Shown here one piece after another: positions 1 through 10,930 of a DNA stretch of 64,000 nt. Position 1 is the stretch's first letter. Every line of letters begins with the position of its first letter. Below the pieces are notes generated by a model. That model was not told the origin of the DNA. It saw nothing but the letters and a program-made list of their open reading frames with translations, and did no database searches. Position numbers and translations under genes: made by a program. This DNA comes from Cordilura impudica (taxonomy: Eukaryota; Arthropoda; Insecta; Diptera; Scathophagidae). The stretch is taken from the NCBI GenBank assembly GCA_963682025.1, contig OY821519.1, positions 110,859,764-110,923,763 of the forward strand, written 5' to 3'.

Positions 1-773
1 CAGCTCAGACTTTGATTGAGATGGTCTGGATATTTTTAAAGGGGTATTTGAACAAAAAGTTGTGGATCTTAGAGGTGTTGAATTTATATTTGGATCAGGT
101 GGTGAAGTATGTTGTCGGAACCTTTTGGAAGGTGGAGAAAAAGTTTTGGATCTTTCATACCGTGGTGTATTTATTTTTGGATCTATGGGTGAAGTTCTTT
201 TTTGTGCGGATGGTGGTGTTACAGAATTTCTTTTTGATGTTGATGTGGAAGGGGCAACATCAAATTCTTCATTTTCTTTGTCGGATATGGAGATGTGTAC
301 GTTAGCATCAAATGTATCAAAACTTTTGCCAACTAAGCCACCAACGCAGTTATGAAAGCCGCAAATTCTTCCAATCGATTCTTCGACATCACTTAAAATA
401 TATTGGTTGAACCGACCTCCACCAGTTTTTTGGGTTTCTTTTTTGTTGTGGCTCATTTTTTTTCTCACATGGCACTTCCAATCTGCCCCGGATTTTTTCC
501 AACCATTAACATCTTTAGATGGTGGGCCAAAATAATTTAATTTTCCTGTCAGTTCTTCCCAATGACTCTCCACAACAGCCCGATCTCCCTTCACAAACCC
601 CCTAGCTATATCCTGATGGCATAAATGGATATTCAAGGAAAATTTTCTCTTGTGCCGAACTGCGATGTTTTCCCCTTTAATAAAAAAAAAATTAAAAAAT
701 TTTAAATATAAATTTTCTAATACTTACATCTTTCTTCAGTAGTTTTTCTTTTTCGTTTGTTTTGCTTCTCCAT
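1..773 (-). CDS. Myb/SANT-like (zeste-type) DNA-binding protein, two exons, 3' end outside window
   Basis: Exon 1 is 773-728: an ATG followed by a Lys/Arg-rich start (MEKQNKRKRKTTEER) ending at a perfect donor GTAAGTA (727-721). Exon 2 begins at 674 after acceptor ..TTAAAG and stays open to base 1, giving about 240 codons without a stop; the 53-base intron (675-727) restores a Trp codon across the junction. Residues about 16-102 look like the Myb/SANT-like domain of insect zeste-type regulators (Myb_DNA-bind_5 pattern): HWEELTGKLNYFGPP, then WKKSGADWKCHVRKK with the spaced Trp residues at about 54, 74 and 81, then a His-Asn-Lys-Lys-Glu segment and TGGG. The tail (residues 160-240) is Ser/Pro/Thr-rich with two diverged copies of a TSPxDPxIN block, probably disordered. 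A nuclear DNA-binding role is inferred. It may be a host gene, or the Myb-like accessory gene of a Harbinger-type transposon; I see no transposase next to it inside the window. The intact frame amid decayed DNA argues for selection or recency. Confidence 0.8.
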
Positions 774-1030
774 TTTGCTGTCAGCGTTGTATTTTGTTAG
801 AAAAAACAAATATTTTGCAATAAAAAAAAAGTGGTTTGTATGAAACAAAAAGGTGGCAATAATAAGTTTGCACGTTTTGTATTTTTCGTCATCTAAAAAT
901 CATTTTATTTTAAATTGGTAATAAAATTTATTTTAAAGATAGAAATGTCAATATTTTGCGAATTAAAAGTGGTTTCATATCGATAACATTTGTCGGTTTA
1001 CGTTTTCTGAAGAAGCCAAATACGGTTTCA
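774..1030. other. Probable 5' flank of the Myb/SANT gene; nothing recognisable
   Basis: AT-rich stretch upstream of the exon 1 ATG. It should contain the 5' UTR and promoter, but I see no clear core promoter motif and no other gene. Confidence 0.3.
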
Positions 1031-1035
1031 ATTCA

Positions 1036-1425
1036 ATGAAAAATGAAAAATAAAAAATGAAAAATTAAAAATAAAAAATGGAAAATAAAAAATGAAAAAT
1101 GAAGAACGAAAAATTAAAAATGAAAAATGAAAAATTAAAAATGAAAAATAAAAAATTAAAAATGAAAATTGATAAACGAAAAACGAAAAATAAAAACTGA
1201 AAAATAAAAAGTTAAAAATGAAAAATTAAGAATGAAAAATGAAAAAAAAAAATGAATAATAAAAACTTAAAAATGAATAATAAAAGATAAAAAATGAAAA
1301 ATGAAAAATAGGAAATAGAAAATAGAAAATGAAAAATGAAAAATGAAAATTAAAAAACGAAAGTTAAAAAATTAAAAAGGAAAAATAAAAAATTAAAAAT
1401 AAAAACGAAAAATGGATATTGAAAA
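1036..1425. repeat. A-rich simple repeat, GAAAAAT/AAAAAAT units
   Basis: About 390 bases made of irregular 6 to 7 base units such as GAAAAAT and AAAAAAT in one orientation. Purine-rich on the plus strand, no coding potential. It behaves like a decayed microsatellite. Confidence 0.9.
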
Positions 1426-1682
1426 ATGAGCCCCTACAGTTAATTGCTATAAGTGATACATAGATGACGCTCTGTGTTTGATTTTAAAAAAGTGCCATAA
1501 TCTTTAATTTCTGGATGTTTACATAACTCCCCTGTGATCGCACTCAAATAATTTTTTTTTAACAAACTATTGTATTTAAAAGGCGCTAAAGCACTTAAAC
1601 TAGAAACCGGAAGGCGCCAATTTATGGCTTAAAAAAGCGCTTAAATGAGACAACGCACTTTTTGGGAAATTGAAAGGCGCTA

Positions 1683-2028
1683 ATTGCTGGCAGTGTTTGC
1701 GCGAAAAGTTCTCTGTAAGATATGCGGCCCTATACGTTTTAAATAAGGCTTCCGAATCAGAATGCACCACAAACTATACGAGATATGCGCCGACATAGAT
1801 ATAGTCAGAGACATGAAAATCCAACGACTGTGCTGGGTCGGACATGGATAACAATGGTCCAGCACTGATGGCATACAGGAATGAACTCACGATCAGTGAT
1901 CATGTACAGAAAAATCTCACAGCACTCTGTGCCATCAATGCGTGCCAGCTTGTAGGAGGTGGAATAGCTGGCGTTCTGCGTTACATCAGAATGAAATCTA
2001 CTTTTGATTGTAATAGCAGTATAAAGTA
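1683..2028 (+). pseudogene. LINE reverse-transcriptase protein, C-terminal remnant
   Basis: Plus-strand frames give VFARKVLCKICGPIRF, then RIRMHHKLYEICADIDIV, then MKIQRLCWVGHG, and from 1844 RMDNNGPAL with a tail like the D-V-x-x-D-L-x-x-L block. This is the post-RT tail found in many insect non-LTR elements (pattern: R-I-R-x-x-x-E-L-Y, D-I-D-I-V, R-L-x-W-x-G-H, D-D-x-P-A). Stops and at least one frameshift break it. Clade is not resolved (RTE-, Outcast- or Loa-like are all possible). No RT core remains nearby, so it is a short 3' fragment. Confidence 0.7.
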
Positions 2029-2910
2029 ATGTAATAAAGTTCTTAAATTAAGCTGGTTTCTGTATGCAATACAAATGCTTATTGGGTAATTTGTCACAGA
2101 ACTTACTAACTCAATCAAATACAGAATACAAAACTTTCTTAGAACAACTTAAACACACCTTAAACAACTAAAAATAAATAAAATATACTAATGCTAAGCA
2201 AAATTCAAACATCCTTATAGTTCGTTGAATATTTCATGCAACATCATGCGAGTTTGCATAGTTTAAAAGTCATTAAAAAGTTTCTAAACTCGTTTGAAAG
2301 TTCAGCAAATTTGATTGAAATTGTTAAGGTATTTTAAATTCTCTCTCTTTTTTCAAATTTTTGAACTAACTGTAGCATATTCACTAAGAATAGGATTTAA
2401 ATATTTTTTGAATTTAAATAGAAAAAAAATGATAAACTTAATTTATAGAAGCATATTCGAATAAAAATGTCCTAATGTGATGGACACTAAATAATGGCAC
2501 ATGTTGCAAATTAAACACTTTAAACATATCATTTATTAAACATTAAGAATGATTTTTAATGGACGCTAGTAGAATTCCAACTAGAAGAGCTTTTGTTTAC
2601 AATACATATATACAAAAAAGTTTTTCGAACGTGTTACTTGCGAAATTTCTTGGAGATTAGCTTATATGAATTTAAAAACAATTTTATCTCTAGGATTCAC
2701 ATTCATTGGTAGAATTGATTTTTTGTATCGATTTTCATTAGAAGACCCATGAGCTGGACTATGTTTTAACTTAAAACATCATTTTCATCGATCAGTCTTC
2801 CAGACTCTTTTTGATTAGGTGAATAAAGCAAGTTGCTATCAGCGGTCAACAAAGCAAAACCGTTAATAATGAAAACATATTCACTATACCCAAACCACAT
2901 AGTGTGTTAA
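2029..2910. other. Gene-poor AT-rich spacer
   Basis: No coding region, structured RNA or repeat family that I recognise. Confidence 0.4.
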
Positions 2911-2976
2911 GGCTGGTCATCTTAATGCTGGTCATTTTAAAGCCGGTCACAAAAATACCTGGTCACCCTAAAAATA
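2911..2976 (+). repeat. Short tandem repeat, four units containing GGTCA
   Basis: Four 15 to 17 base units in a row share GCTGGTCAT / GCCGGTCAC / CCTGGTCAC followed by T/A-rich spacers. It ends in GGTCACCCTAAAAAT, which resembles terminal repeats of some insect DNA transposons, but no partner end was found. Confidence 0.6.
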
Positions 2977-3689
2977 TTTTCTACATTATCAGCTCAGATT
3001 AAATGTTATTAATTAAAGCTCTTATGTTAAGAGATCATATGCAAAAATTCTGCTAGAGCACAAGATGTAAAAACAAATATGTAATATTTTTATCGTTCGA
3101 TGTAACAGTTATTTTTTTTATGTCTTTTATGTACTACTTATTGCTTTTTTTGCATATAGAAAATGTCAGCAAAGGTAAATTTTTTTGGTGAATACATATT
3201 TTTGTGAGAGAAGTACAGTACAAATTAGTACAGCAAAAAGGCTACAAGTCTTTTTTTCACAATTTGAATAAATAAAACAAATTATCTATAAGCGCAAAAG
3301 ATCCAAACGCCTTTTATTTTAACATTAATGAACACAACATAGTGTATACGGTATAACAATTTTATTCGATCTGATAGGGGAATTTGTAAAATGAACATAT
3401 TGTCACCAGTTTCAATACCGTTCGCACGATAAATGATTATTCACCAAATTTCATCGCATTATATTCACATTTGCAACCTCTAGTTTGATGACAAGTTTTA
3501 AATAGAAAACTTATTTCTGGTGCAACACGGAAATCGAGTAGAGTGCCTTAAAGCCAGGCAATGATTTTAAGGGATGTAATCACCACAAGTCTACATAGTA
3601 AAATAATCGAAGCACTTTTTTCCGAAAGAACAGAAGTACCACGAACTATGTCCAGTAGTAGGGAGGGTAACCGATACCGAGATAATGTC

Positions 3690-5150
3690 AATAAGCTCAA
3701 AGATTGACGATAATAAATAAGATGCTGTATTTCCACAATCCTGGTAAAAACAAAAGCTTGTTCTAATTCAAAATCTAAAGAAACGCCTTGGGGAATTATC
3801 CTCCTACCGACCAATGTGCTTATTAGATACTATCCGGAAAGTATCAGAAAGTGCCATATACAGTGGACTTCTACCAGCTGTAGAAGTGCTCGGGGACTAT
3901 CTGAATCACCAAATGGGTTCAGAAAACCTTGATCATGGAAATATACTATTAGCAAGGTAAAACACAAAGCAAAAGTAGCCATAACAAGAAAAGGAGCTGC
4001 CAGACAATATTGAGCTGTAATTTTGCTTGACTTAAAAAAATGCAGTTTATAGCGCGGATTGGAATTACATAACGGAAGTTAAATGTGACAAACTATCTTT
4101 TGAAATTACAGGAGACTATTTTACACACAGGAGAAATGAACTCTTACGAAACCTCAGCAGGTATTTAAGAGCTCAGTACTAGGACCGCTGCTATGGAATG
4201 TAACATACAACCAATTCTCGAAGTAAAACCTACCGAAGAGATCAACATCATTGAGTTCGCAGATCATCTAGCCATCGTAGTTTGTCATATTTTCCTAGAC
4301 GAAATGTAACAATATGCAAATGATACCATCCACTTCGTTAAGATTTGGCACGAATCGGTTGGATTGGATCTTGCGGAACATAAAACCTAAGCAGTTTCAA
4401 TTAGCCATCGCAGGAATAAGGAAATCAAGAAACTAAAATTAGACAAAGTACAAATCACATCCTCGGGGTCAATAACATATCTGTTCCCACATGGTGTAGC
4501 ATACGTTTGCTGCAATGATGGAAAATAATAGTGGACCCCGTCAGAACCGAAGGGTCCTTATCTAAAGCGTATTGAACTCCATATTGCTCCAAACTATAAG
4601 AAGCACATCAAGAAGAAACGTATTTTCGATTCTCAGACAAAAACTGTCTAAGCGTTTGCTTTGGATTCGGAACAATATCACTAAAAATAATATGTGTGTT
4701 AGCTGGAATGATATTAATTCAGTTAGATGCAAAAAAAAAAAAAACATACAGAATCTAAGTGAAGATAGGGAAACACACCCAAAAGAAGGTGTACTTTAAA
4801 GGTAATACCAAATATTAGGAGGTAGATAGACCGCAGCCACGGTGAAGTTAGTAATAATTTGACACAATATCTAACCGGTCACGGATGGTTCAGAGCTACT
4901 TATTGAAATACCGACATGACGATTTACCACTGCACCCAAGATGCCCAGAAATACAAGAGGATGTTGAATAAATATTTTTTATGTAACATATTTGTAGAAT
5001 ACAGAAGCAAAGTAAATAATGTGAGTGGCCAAAATATAGATCGCGAGCACATAACAGATGCAGTGGTGAGATCAAAGCAAAACTGGAATTCGTTTTGCAA
5101 TTTTATAATCACCATTAATCAGAAGCAATGTATAGAAGAGGGAGCATAAG
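3690..5150 (+). pseudogene. R1-like non-LTR retrotransposon relic (RT domain to C-terminal zinc region)
   Basis: Reading the three plus frames piecewise gives the ordered landmarks of an R1/I-type RT: a start like S-Y-R-P-x-C-L-L-D-T-I at about 3800, GLLPAVEVLGDYLNHQMG near 3880, a fragment like A-V-I-L-L-D-L-K at about 4010, SSVLGPLLWNVTYNQ at about 4170, a degraded F-A-D-D region (IEFADHLAIVV-like) near 4250, then after 4830 HGEVSNNLTQYLTGHGWFRA and the C-terminal block ending SKQNWNSFCNFIITI (about 5075). Many stops and frameshifts; clearly dead. The 4916-5149 segment is the longest uninterrupted piece. The R1 clade normally targets rDNA, but I see no rDNA here, so this is either a displaced copy or a related clade without that specificity. 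Confidence 0.75.
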
Positions 5151-5354
5151 CTAAAAATATTAAGAGCATCCGTAACTCAAAATACAGGATTAGCTTAAAG
5201 AGATAACCAGCCCCGAAGTACTACCTATTCGCAGTTCCGCGGGGAGAGTGGACGAGGAATTAAGAAGGCGGTTGGGCAATAGGCAACACGTTCCGGCTAT
5301 GCGATACAAAACGTTTAAAGAATTGGTCTTTGGTCCAACTAATTGGATATAAAA

Positions 5355-6113
5355 AAACAAGTAAAAATATTAAAGTCCGTCTAGACCGACTATACGATAC
5401 CTTATACCATGGTTTAGAAAGCCTATTTCTTCGGTCCAACTAATTCGATATAGAAAATAAACATAAACCAAATTTGAGTGGCATTATTACTAATTTTTTT
5501 GGCTGCAGATATGAAAAGGTTCATATCGGAAGCTATATTTATATGGACCGATCCTGACCATATTTGGTAAAGTCACTTATATTTAGAAAAAATATATACG
5601 AATAAAATTTGAGAAAAATATGTGCAATATTTTTGTTTTTTAATAGATCTAAGTGAAGATCGGGAAGCAGCTCTATATGGTGCCTATGACTAAGAATTGT
5701 CCTATAGAGATTTTATTTGGACTATTGAGTAATGGATATAATAAAGACAGACAAACCCAATTTGACGGAGATCTTTATGATAATTTGGATCTTATGGCAA
5801 TTTATGTCGACTTCATAGGGGTTATTTGTATGGGGACTAAGTCTGAACATGGGCCAAATTTCACCAATTTTGATAGCGTTTATCCTTTGGCCGACAAAAG
5901 CTTATATACCTAATTTTGTCAAAATATACCAAGATTTACATGGACACACAGACGGACGGACGGATGGACGGACGGACATCGCTAAATCGACTCGGAAAGT
6001 GATTCTGAGTCGATTGGTGTAATAAAAGATGGGCCTAGGTCAAATAATTTTGGTAGTTACAAACAGCAGCACAAAGTCAGTATACCCAAATCACATAGTG
6101 GTATAGGGTATAA
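5355..6113 (+). repeat. Family A dispersed repeat, copy A1, near full length
   Basis: Starts AACAAGTAAAAATATTAAAG, then a diverged AGTCGGTCTAGACCGACT palindrome and TATACCATGG; ends with CACATAGTGGTATAGGGTATAA. Internal marks are shared with all other A copies: GGCTGCAGATATGAAAA, GATCGGGAAGCAGCTC, ATGGCAATTTATGTCGA, tandem GGAC, and a hairpin (5985-5993 with 6007-6015). Short ORFs inside are chance frames of the repeat. Confidence 0.9.
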
Positions 6114-6574
6114 TAAGCATTACCCTGAAATCTGAGCGAAATTTTTATTATTTTTTATTATTTTTTTGAAAAAGTTCAAATGTTATATAAATAATTCACG
6201 AACAAATGGGAGGTTGGTTTTCTAAGATTTGTGGAACCAAAAATCAAGCGACGAGTGCCAAAAAATGCTAAAATATAACACACAAAAATTAAAGTTTTTA
6301 TGCAAAATTCTAAGAAATTTCAAGTTTACCTTCCCTTAATTTTTCGTTTGTGGATACAAAAAAAAAAAAAAAAAAATTCATTATTATTTTACACAAAAAA
6401 TTATCTTTATACTTCCAAACTCAAACAACGATAAACGCGGTTAGAAATATTGAATTTATAACAAATTTAAGGAAAATGTCATTTAAAAACAAAGACTTAA
6501 ACAACTACAGCGCACACTGTATATCTACATCCATTCCAGTCCGACACCAGATCAATACAGTGGGGCCTCTCAAA
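6114..6574. other. AT-rich spacer with poly(A) run
   Basis: Includes an A-run at about 6359-6376. The first about 40 bases (TAAGCATTACCCTGAAATC...) recur after copy A3 at about 8960, so the family A unit may extend further in one subfamily. Nothing else recognised. Confidence 0.4.
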
Positions 6575-7155
6575 CGCTCACGTAAACACTATATTTATAT
6601 TGGATGCTGTATTTATAAGGCAACTATGTCCAAAAATGGACCGTTACTGGCCATATTTGTTAAAGTCACTTACTTTTTGCAAAAATATATAGGCTTAACT
6701 GAAAATCGGGAAGCATCTTTGTACGGACACTATGATTAAGAATTGTCCTACATGCATTATTAAAAGATGTAATAAACATACCCAACCCCAATTTGATCGA
6801 GATATATGTGACAATCTGAATATTATGGCTATTTATGTCGATCTCATAGGGGTTATTTGTTTGGGAACTAGGTCTGAACATGAGCAGATTTTAAACAAAT
6901 TTCAATAGCGTTCGTCCTATGGTCGAAGAAAGCAAATATACCAAATTTCATCAAAAGATATTAATATTTGCTATCTACAGTTTGATTACGTGTACACACA
7001 GACAGACGGACAGACGGACAGGCGGGCAGCCATAATTAAATCGACACAGAAGTGATTCTTGCTCGATCGGTATAATAAATGGTGGGTCTAGATCAAACAA
7101 TTTTGGTAGTTATGCACATCAGCACAAATTCATTGTACCCTGACCACATATATTG
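6575..7155 (+). repeat. Family A copy A2, diverged, left end missing
   Basis: Alignable to A1 from the GATGCTGTATTTAT block through GAAAATCGGGAAGCA, the TATTTATGTCGATCTCATAG block and GGAC/GGACAG tract to ACCACATAT. More diverged than A4 and A5, hence older. Confidence 0.8.
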
Positions 7156-7528
7156 TTTGAGAGGTATTTCTTTTTAGCCGTTTTGCAGATTTACAGATTT
7201 TTACATTTTTCTCTTTATTTTGAGTCAATTGCATTTAATGTTGCTACTAACACATACATAAAATTTTACGATGCTATGTGTGTGTTTATTAAATTTGTTA
7301 ATGTGTTCGTAATAAAAATGAGTTTGTTTTTTGTGCTGATTTTTGAATTGGCTACAATTGATTGGCATTACTTTGGGGTCTTTATTTAATGAAAAAATAA
7401 AAATTCCCTGAACTAGCGCTCGAAATTCGAGGGCTGGAATTTGCTAGTAAATAGAAATTCATACAGACAATTACATATAACCATCTTCTTACTTTCACCT
7501 ATAAATGATTCGTTCCCATGTGAAAAAA
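7156..7528. other. AT-rich spacer, no gene recognised
   Basis: A 78-codon plus-strand open frame (7153-7389) is hydrophobic and Phe-rich as expected of T-rich DNA; not supported as a gene. Confidence 0.35.
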
Positions 7529-8975
7529 AACAAGTAAGAATATTATAGTCGGTTGCAGATATGAAAAAGTTCATAACGTATATATATATGGGGACTAGGT
7601 CGAAAAAAGTACGGTTTCTGACCATATTTGGTGAAGTCGCTTATATTTTGAAATAATTTATACAAATCAAATTTGGGAGAAATCTGTGCAATATTTATAC
7701 CATATACCACTATGTGGTTTGGGTATAATGACTTTGTGCTGCTGTTTGTAACAACCAAAAATATTTGACCTAGACCCATCTTTAATTATACCGATCGAAT
7801 CAGAATCACTTTCTGAGTTGATTTAACAATGTCCGTCCGTCCGTCCGTCCGTCCGTCCGTCTGTGTGTCCATGTAAAGCTTGTAATCAAACTGCAGGTCG
7901 CAAATATGAATATATTTTGATGAAATTTCGTATATAAGCTTTTATCGGCCATGGAATGAACGCTATTGAAATTGGTGAGAATCGGTCCATGTTCAGACCT
8001 AGCCCCCATACAAATTACCCATATGAAATCGACATAAATTGCCATAAGATCCAAATTGTCATACAGATCTTACTCAAATTGGGTTTGTATGCGTTCATTA
8101 CATCCACTAATGAGTAGTCCAGAAATGATCCCTTTGACCCCATATAGAGCTGCTTCCCGATCTTCACTTAAATCTATTAAAAAACAAAAATATTGCACTG
8201 ATTCTTCTCAAATTTTGTTTGTACATATTTTTGCAAAATACAAGAGACTTTACCAAACATGATCAGGATCGGTCCATTTTTGGACCTAGTCCCTTTATAG
8301 ATATAGCATCCGATATGAACTTTTTCATATCTGCAGCCAAAAAAATTAATAAAAATCCCACTCAAATTTGGTTTTTGCTTATTTTCAATGTCCAGTTAGT
8401 TGGGCCTAAGAGATAGGGTTTCTATACGCATGGTATAGGGTATCGTATAGTCGGTCTAGACCGACTATAATTTTCTAACTTGTTTTGTGTTATGATAGAT
8501 TTAAGTGAAGATCGGGAAGCAACTCTATATGGCGCCTATGACTAAGAGCTGTCCCATAGGAATAATTTTTGGACTACTCCTTAATGGATGTAATAACCGC
8601 ATACAAACCCAATTTGAGTAAGATCTATATGAAAATTTGGATCTTATGGCAATTTATGTCGATTTCATAGGGGTCATTTGTATGGGGACTAAGTCTGAAA
8701 ATGGACTGAATTTCACCAATTTCAATAGTGTTCATGCTATGGCCGATAAAAGCTTAAAAACCAAATTTCATCAAAATCAATTCATAATTGCGACCTGCAG
8801 TTTGATTACAAAGTTTGCATGGACACACAAACGGACGGACGGACATCGTTAAATCGAATCAGATAGCGATTCTGATTCGATCGGTATAACAAAAGATGGG
8901 TCTAGGTCAAATATTTTTGGTAGTGGTATAGGGTATAGGGTATAGGCTATAGTGGTATAGGGTATAAAAATAAGC
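7529..8975 (+). repeat. Family A copy A3, split by insertion of copy A4
   Basis: The left part (7529-7699) starts AACAAGTAAGAATATTATAG and runs to GTGCAATATT. The right part (about 8483-8975) resumes at TTATGATAGATTTAAGTGAA, exactly where the consensus continues, and ends with repeated GGTATAGGGTATA. A segment near the left palindrome is deleted in this copy. The right part holds a perfect 11-base hairpin stem (8853-8863 with 8871-8881). Confidence 0.85.
7700..8482 (-). repeat. Family A copy A4, full length, inserted in A3
   Basis: Minus-oriented unit from TATACCACTATGTGG (7707) through a (GTCC)n tract to the 24-base perfect palindrome at 8446-8469 and TTTTCTAACTTGTTT. Nearly identical to A5 at 12.57 kb apart from one deletion there, so this subfamily moved recently. 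Confidence 0.9.
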
Positions 8976-9161
8976 GTTAGCCTGAAATCTGAGTGAAATT
9001 TTTATAATTTTGTTTTGCATCGCTTGATTTTTGGAAAATTACAATTACGTTGATGTAACACACTGACGCATCTGTAAGATATGTCTACTGATTCTTTTGA
9101 CATACATATAATGCTTGTATATTAGACTGGACGCGAAAAATTATTTTCTTTAATTGATTAT

Positions 9162-10915
9162 GAGGTTAATTGTTATAAATGCGGTTTTCATTTTTAGTTC
9201 GATCCGATGGTGCCTTATGGTCCCTAGTGGGGCCTAGAGTTCCCGAAGTATGTTTATATGGGGCCAATATGACTTTTTCAGATTTTCCGAAAATTTCTTT
9301 ACACAGTTGAATTTTTTCGACAGGTTGTTATATGTTATATTAAATTGTCTTTCCAAAAATCTGTATAACTAAAAAATCGAATCAAATCTCGCCTAGAAAT
9401 TGCAAATACAAAAAAAAAAAAACACTAGGTCATGAAATTTGATGGCACTTTTTTAAACTTTGAGAAATTCATTAAAGCCAAAGTTTTTTTTTCTGAATTA
9501 TTGTTTTATTACCAGGTTGCTGACCAATTGCGCAATAATATAAAATCTCGTTTTTGATAATTTTTATTTAAAAATATTTTAAAATCCAAAGCTGGATTTT
9601 ATATTTTAAGCGTCTCATCTAAAAATTCAACATTACTTACAAAATATTTTAATTTTTTAAATACATTGCATATCATTAGATTGGGGTCATATGTGACCCC
9701 AAGTCCGAAAGGGTTAGAGTGGTCATATTATTTTTTACGAAACTCTAGGCTATTAAGATAAAATATTACATTTAAAGGTAAAAAATTAATAAATTTTTTA
9801 TACAAAGTATTTAGAAAGAGTACATTATTAACTGAATATTTCACAAAAAATCTAATTTTTCTCGAAATCCGCAAAAAAATCGTTGTAAAAAAATTGTGGA
9901 AGAGGAATTTACATAAAAATTCACACAGTTAAACTATAACATGTATTTAATAAAACTTTAGAGTGCCAGATCCATTTTAAATTTTGTTTAATGGCGTTTT
10001 CTTTTCGGAGAAAAAATGTTGCATGTATTTGCACTTTTTTCGAAAAGAATATATAAATATATAAAATTTTACATTTTTCGAAATGCAAATAAAATGCGAC
10101 ATTTTTAATTTTAAAACCTGAAAAATGAGTTTTCAAAACTTTATCAAAAAAATTACCTATTTTCGGTAATGAGGCGCAATAGGTTAACAACGTAGTAATA
10201 AAACAATTTTGAGTGCTTGTAAGTATAGAGGTAAAAAATAGGGCTTTAATCAATTTCTCAAAGTTGAAAAAAGTGCCACCAAATTTCAGGACCTAGTGTT
10301 TTTTTTTTGCACAAAAGTGGTCTGGGGCATTTGCTATTTCTTGGCGAGATTTCATTCGATTTTGAAATTATAAGTTAACGACACAAAAGTTGTCAACATT
10401 TTTTTGTCTTTGTCACAATAAATATTGTGTTTCAATTTTAATATTTTCTGCTGACACTATGTCTGCAGTAAGTAGAATGAATTTAAAAAAATAATAAAAC
10501 AAAGAAATGAATTTGATGACTCTTGCTTAATTTTAGAAATAAGAAAACCTGTTTATAAAAATTATTATACAATTCAATTCTAACATTAAAAGAAAACAGA
10601 ACACTTCTGTAACATAAATTAAATAAAATCTTAGTTATAAAAAAAGTCTTGGTTTTTTTATTATGAAAAAATAAAGTGTTATTATAACTTATATAGCTTT
10701 TTGAAAAGAAAATTTAATACTCAAATCGACTCGTATAACAACCTGATGAAAAAAATTCAAGTGTACAACGAAATTTTCGTAAAATCTGAAAAAAGTCATA
10801 TTTTTTCATATAAACAGTCTTGGAGAAATCTGGGCCCTAGTAGGCACCAGAAGGCACCGTCAGATCGAACTAAAAAATTTAGACCGCATTTATTACAATT
10901 AACCTCACATTTGGG
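9162..10915. mobile_element. Family G foldback-like element with long inverted arms
   Basis: The left arm (9162-about 9640) and right arm (about 10060-10915) are inverted copies. GAGGTTAATTGTTATAAATG on the left matches ACAATTAACCTC on the right; the blocks TTCGATCCGATGGTGCC, GACTTTTTCAGATTTT and CACTAGGTCATGAAATTTGA all recur inverted. The right arm carries about 300 extra bases (about 10375-10685). Arm sequence equals the 3' end of the family G transposase-like gene at 32.6-32.8 kb (TATAGCTTTTTGAAAAGAAA and TGGTCTGGGGCATTTGCTA), so this is a non-autonomous derivative of that family. No intact coding frame. Confidence 0.8.
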
Positions 10916-10930
10916 TTACCGCATGTATTA

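Noticed and set aside
12..355. Two overlapping plus-strand frames of 97 codons
   Set aside because: They are shadows of the minus-strand Myb/SANT exon, which has a domain match and a proper splice structure.
1036..1425. Regular repeats considered as a CRISPR array
   Set aside because: Simple A-rich units with no unique spacers, in a eukaryotic sequence.
3690..5150. R1-like LINE considered as evidence for an rDNA unit nearby
   Set aside because: No 18S or 28S sequence is seen on either side.
5653..5913. Frames with an MAIYVDFIGVICMG peptide, seen in many places on both strands
   Set aside because: The same peptide appears only because the same family A DNA recurs. Frames are of varying length, begin anywhere, and no copy has a start, stop and family support.
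6350..6739. 129-codon plus-strand frame
   Set aside because: It begins in a poly(A) run and crosses into family A copy A2; a chimera of spacer and repeat.
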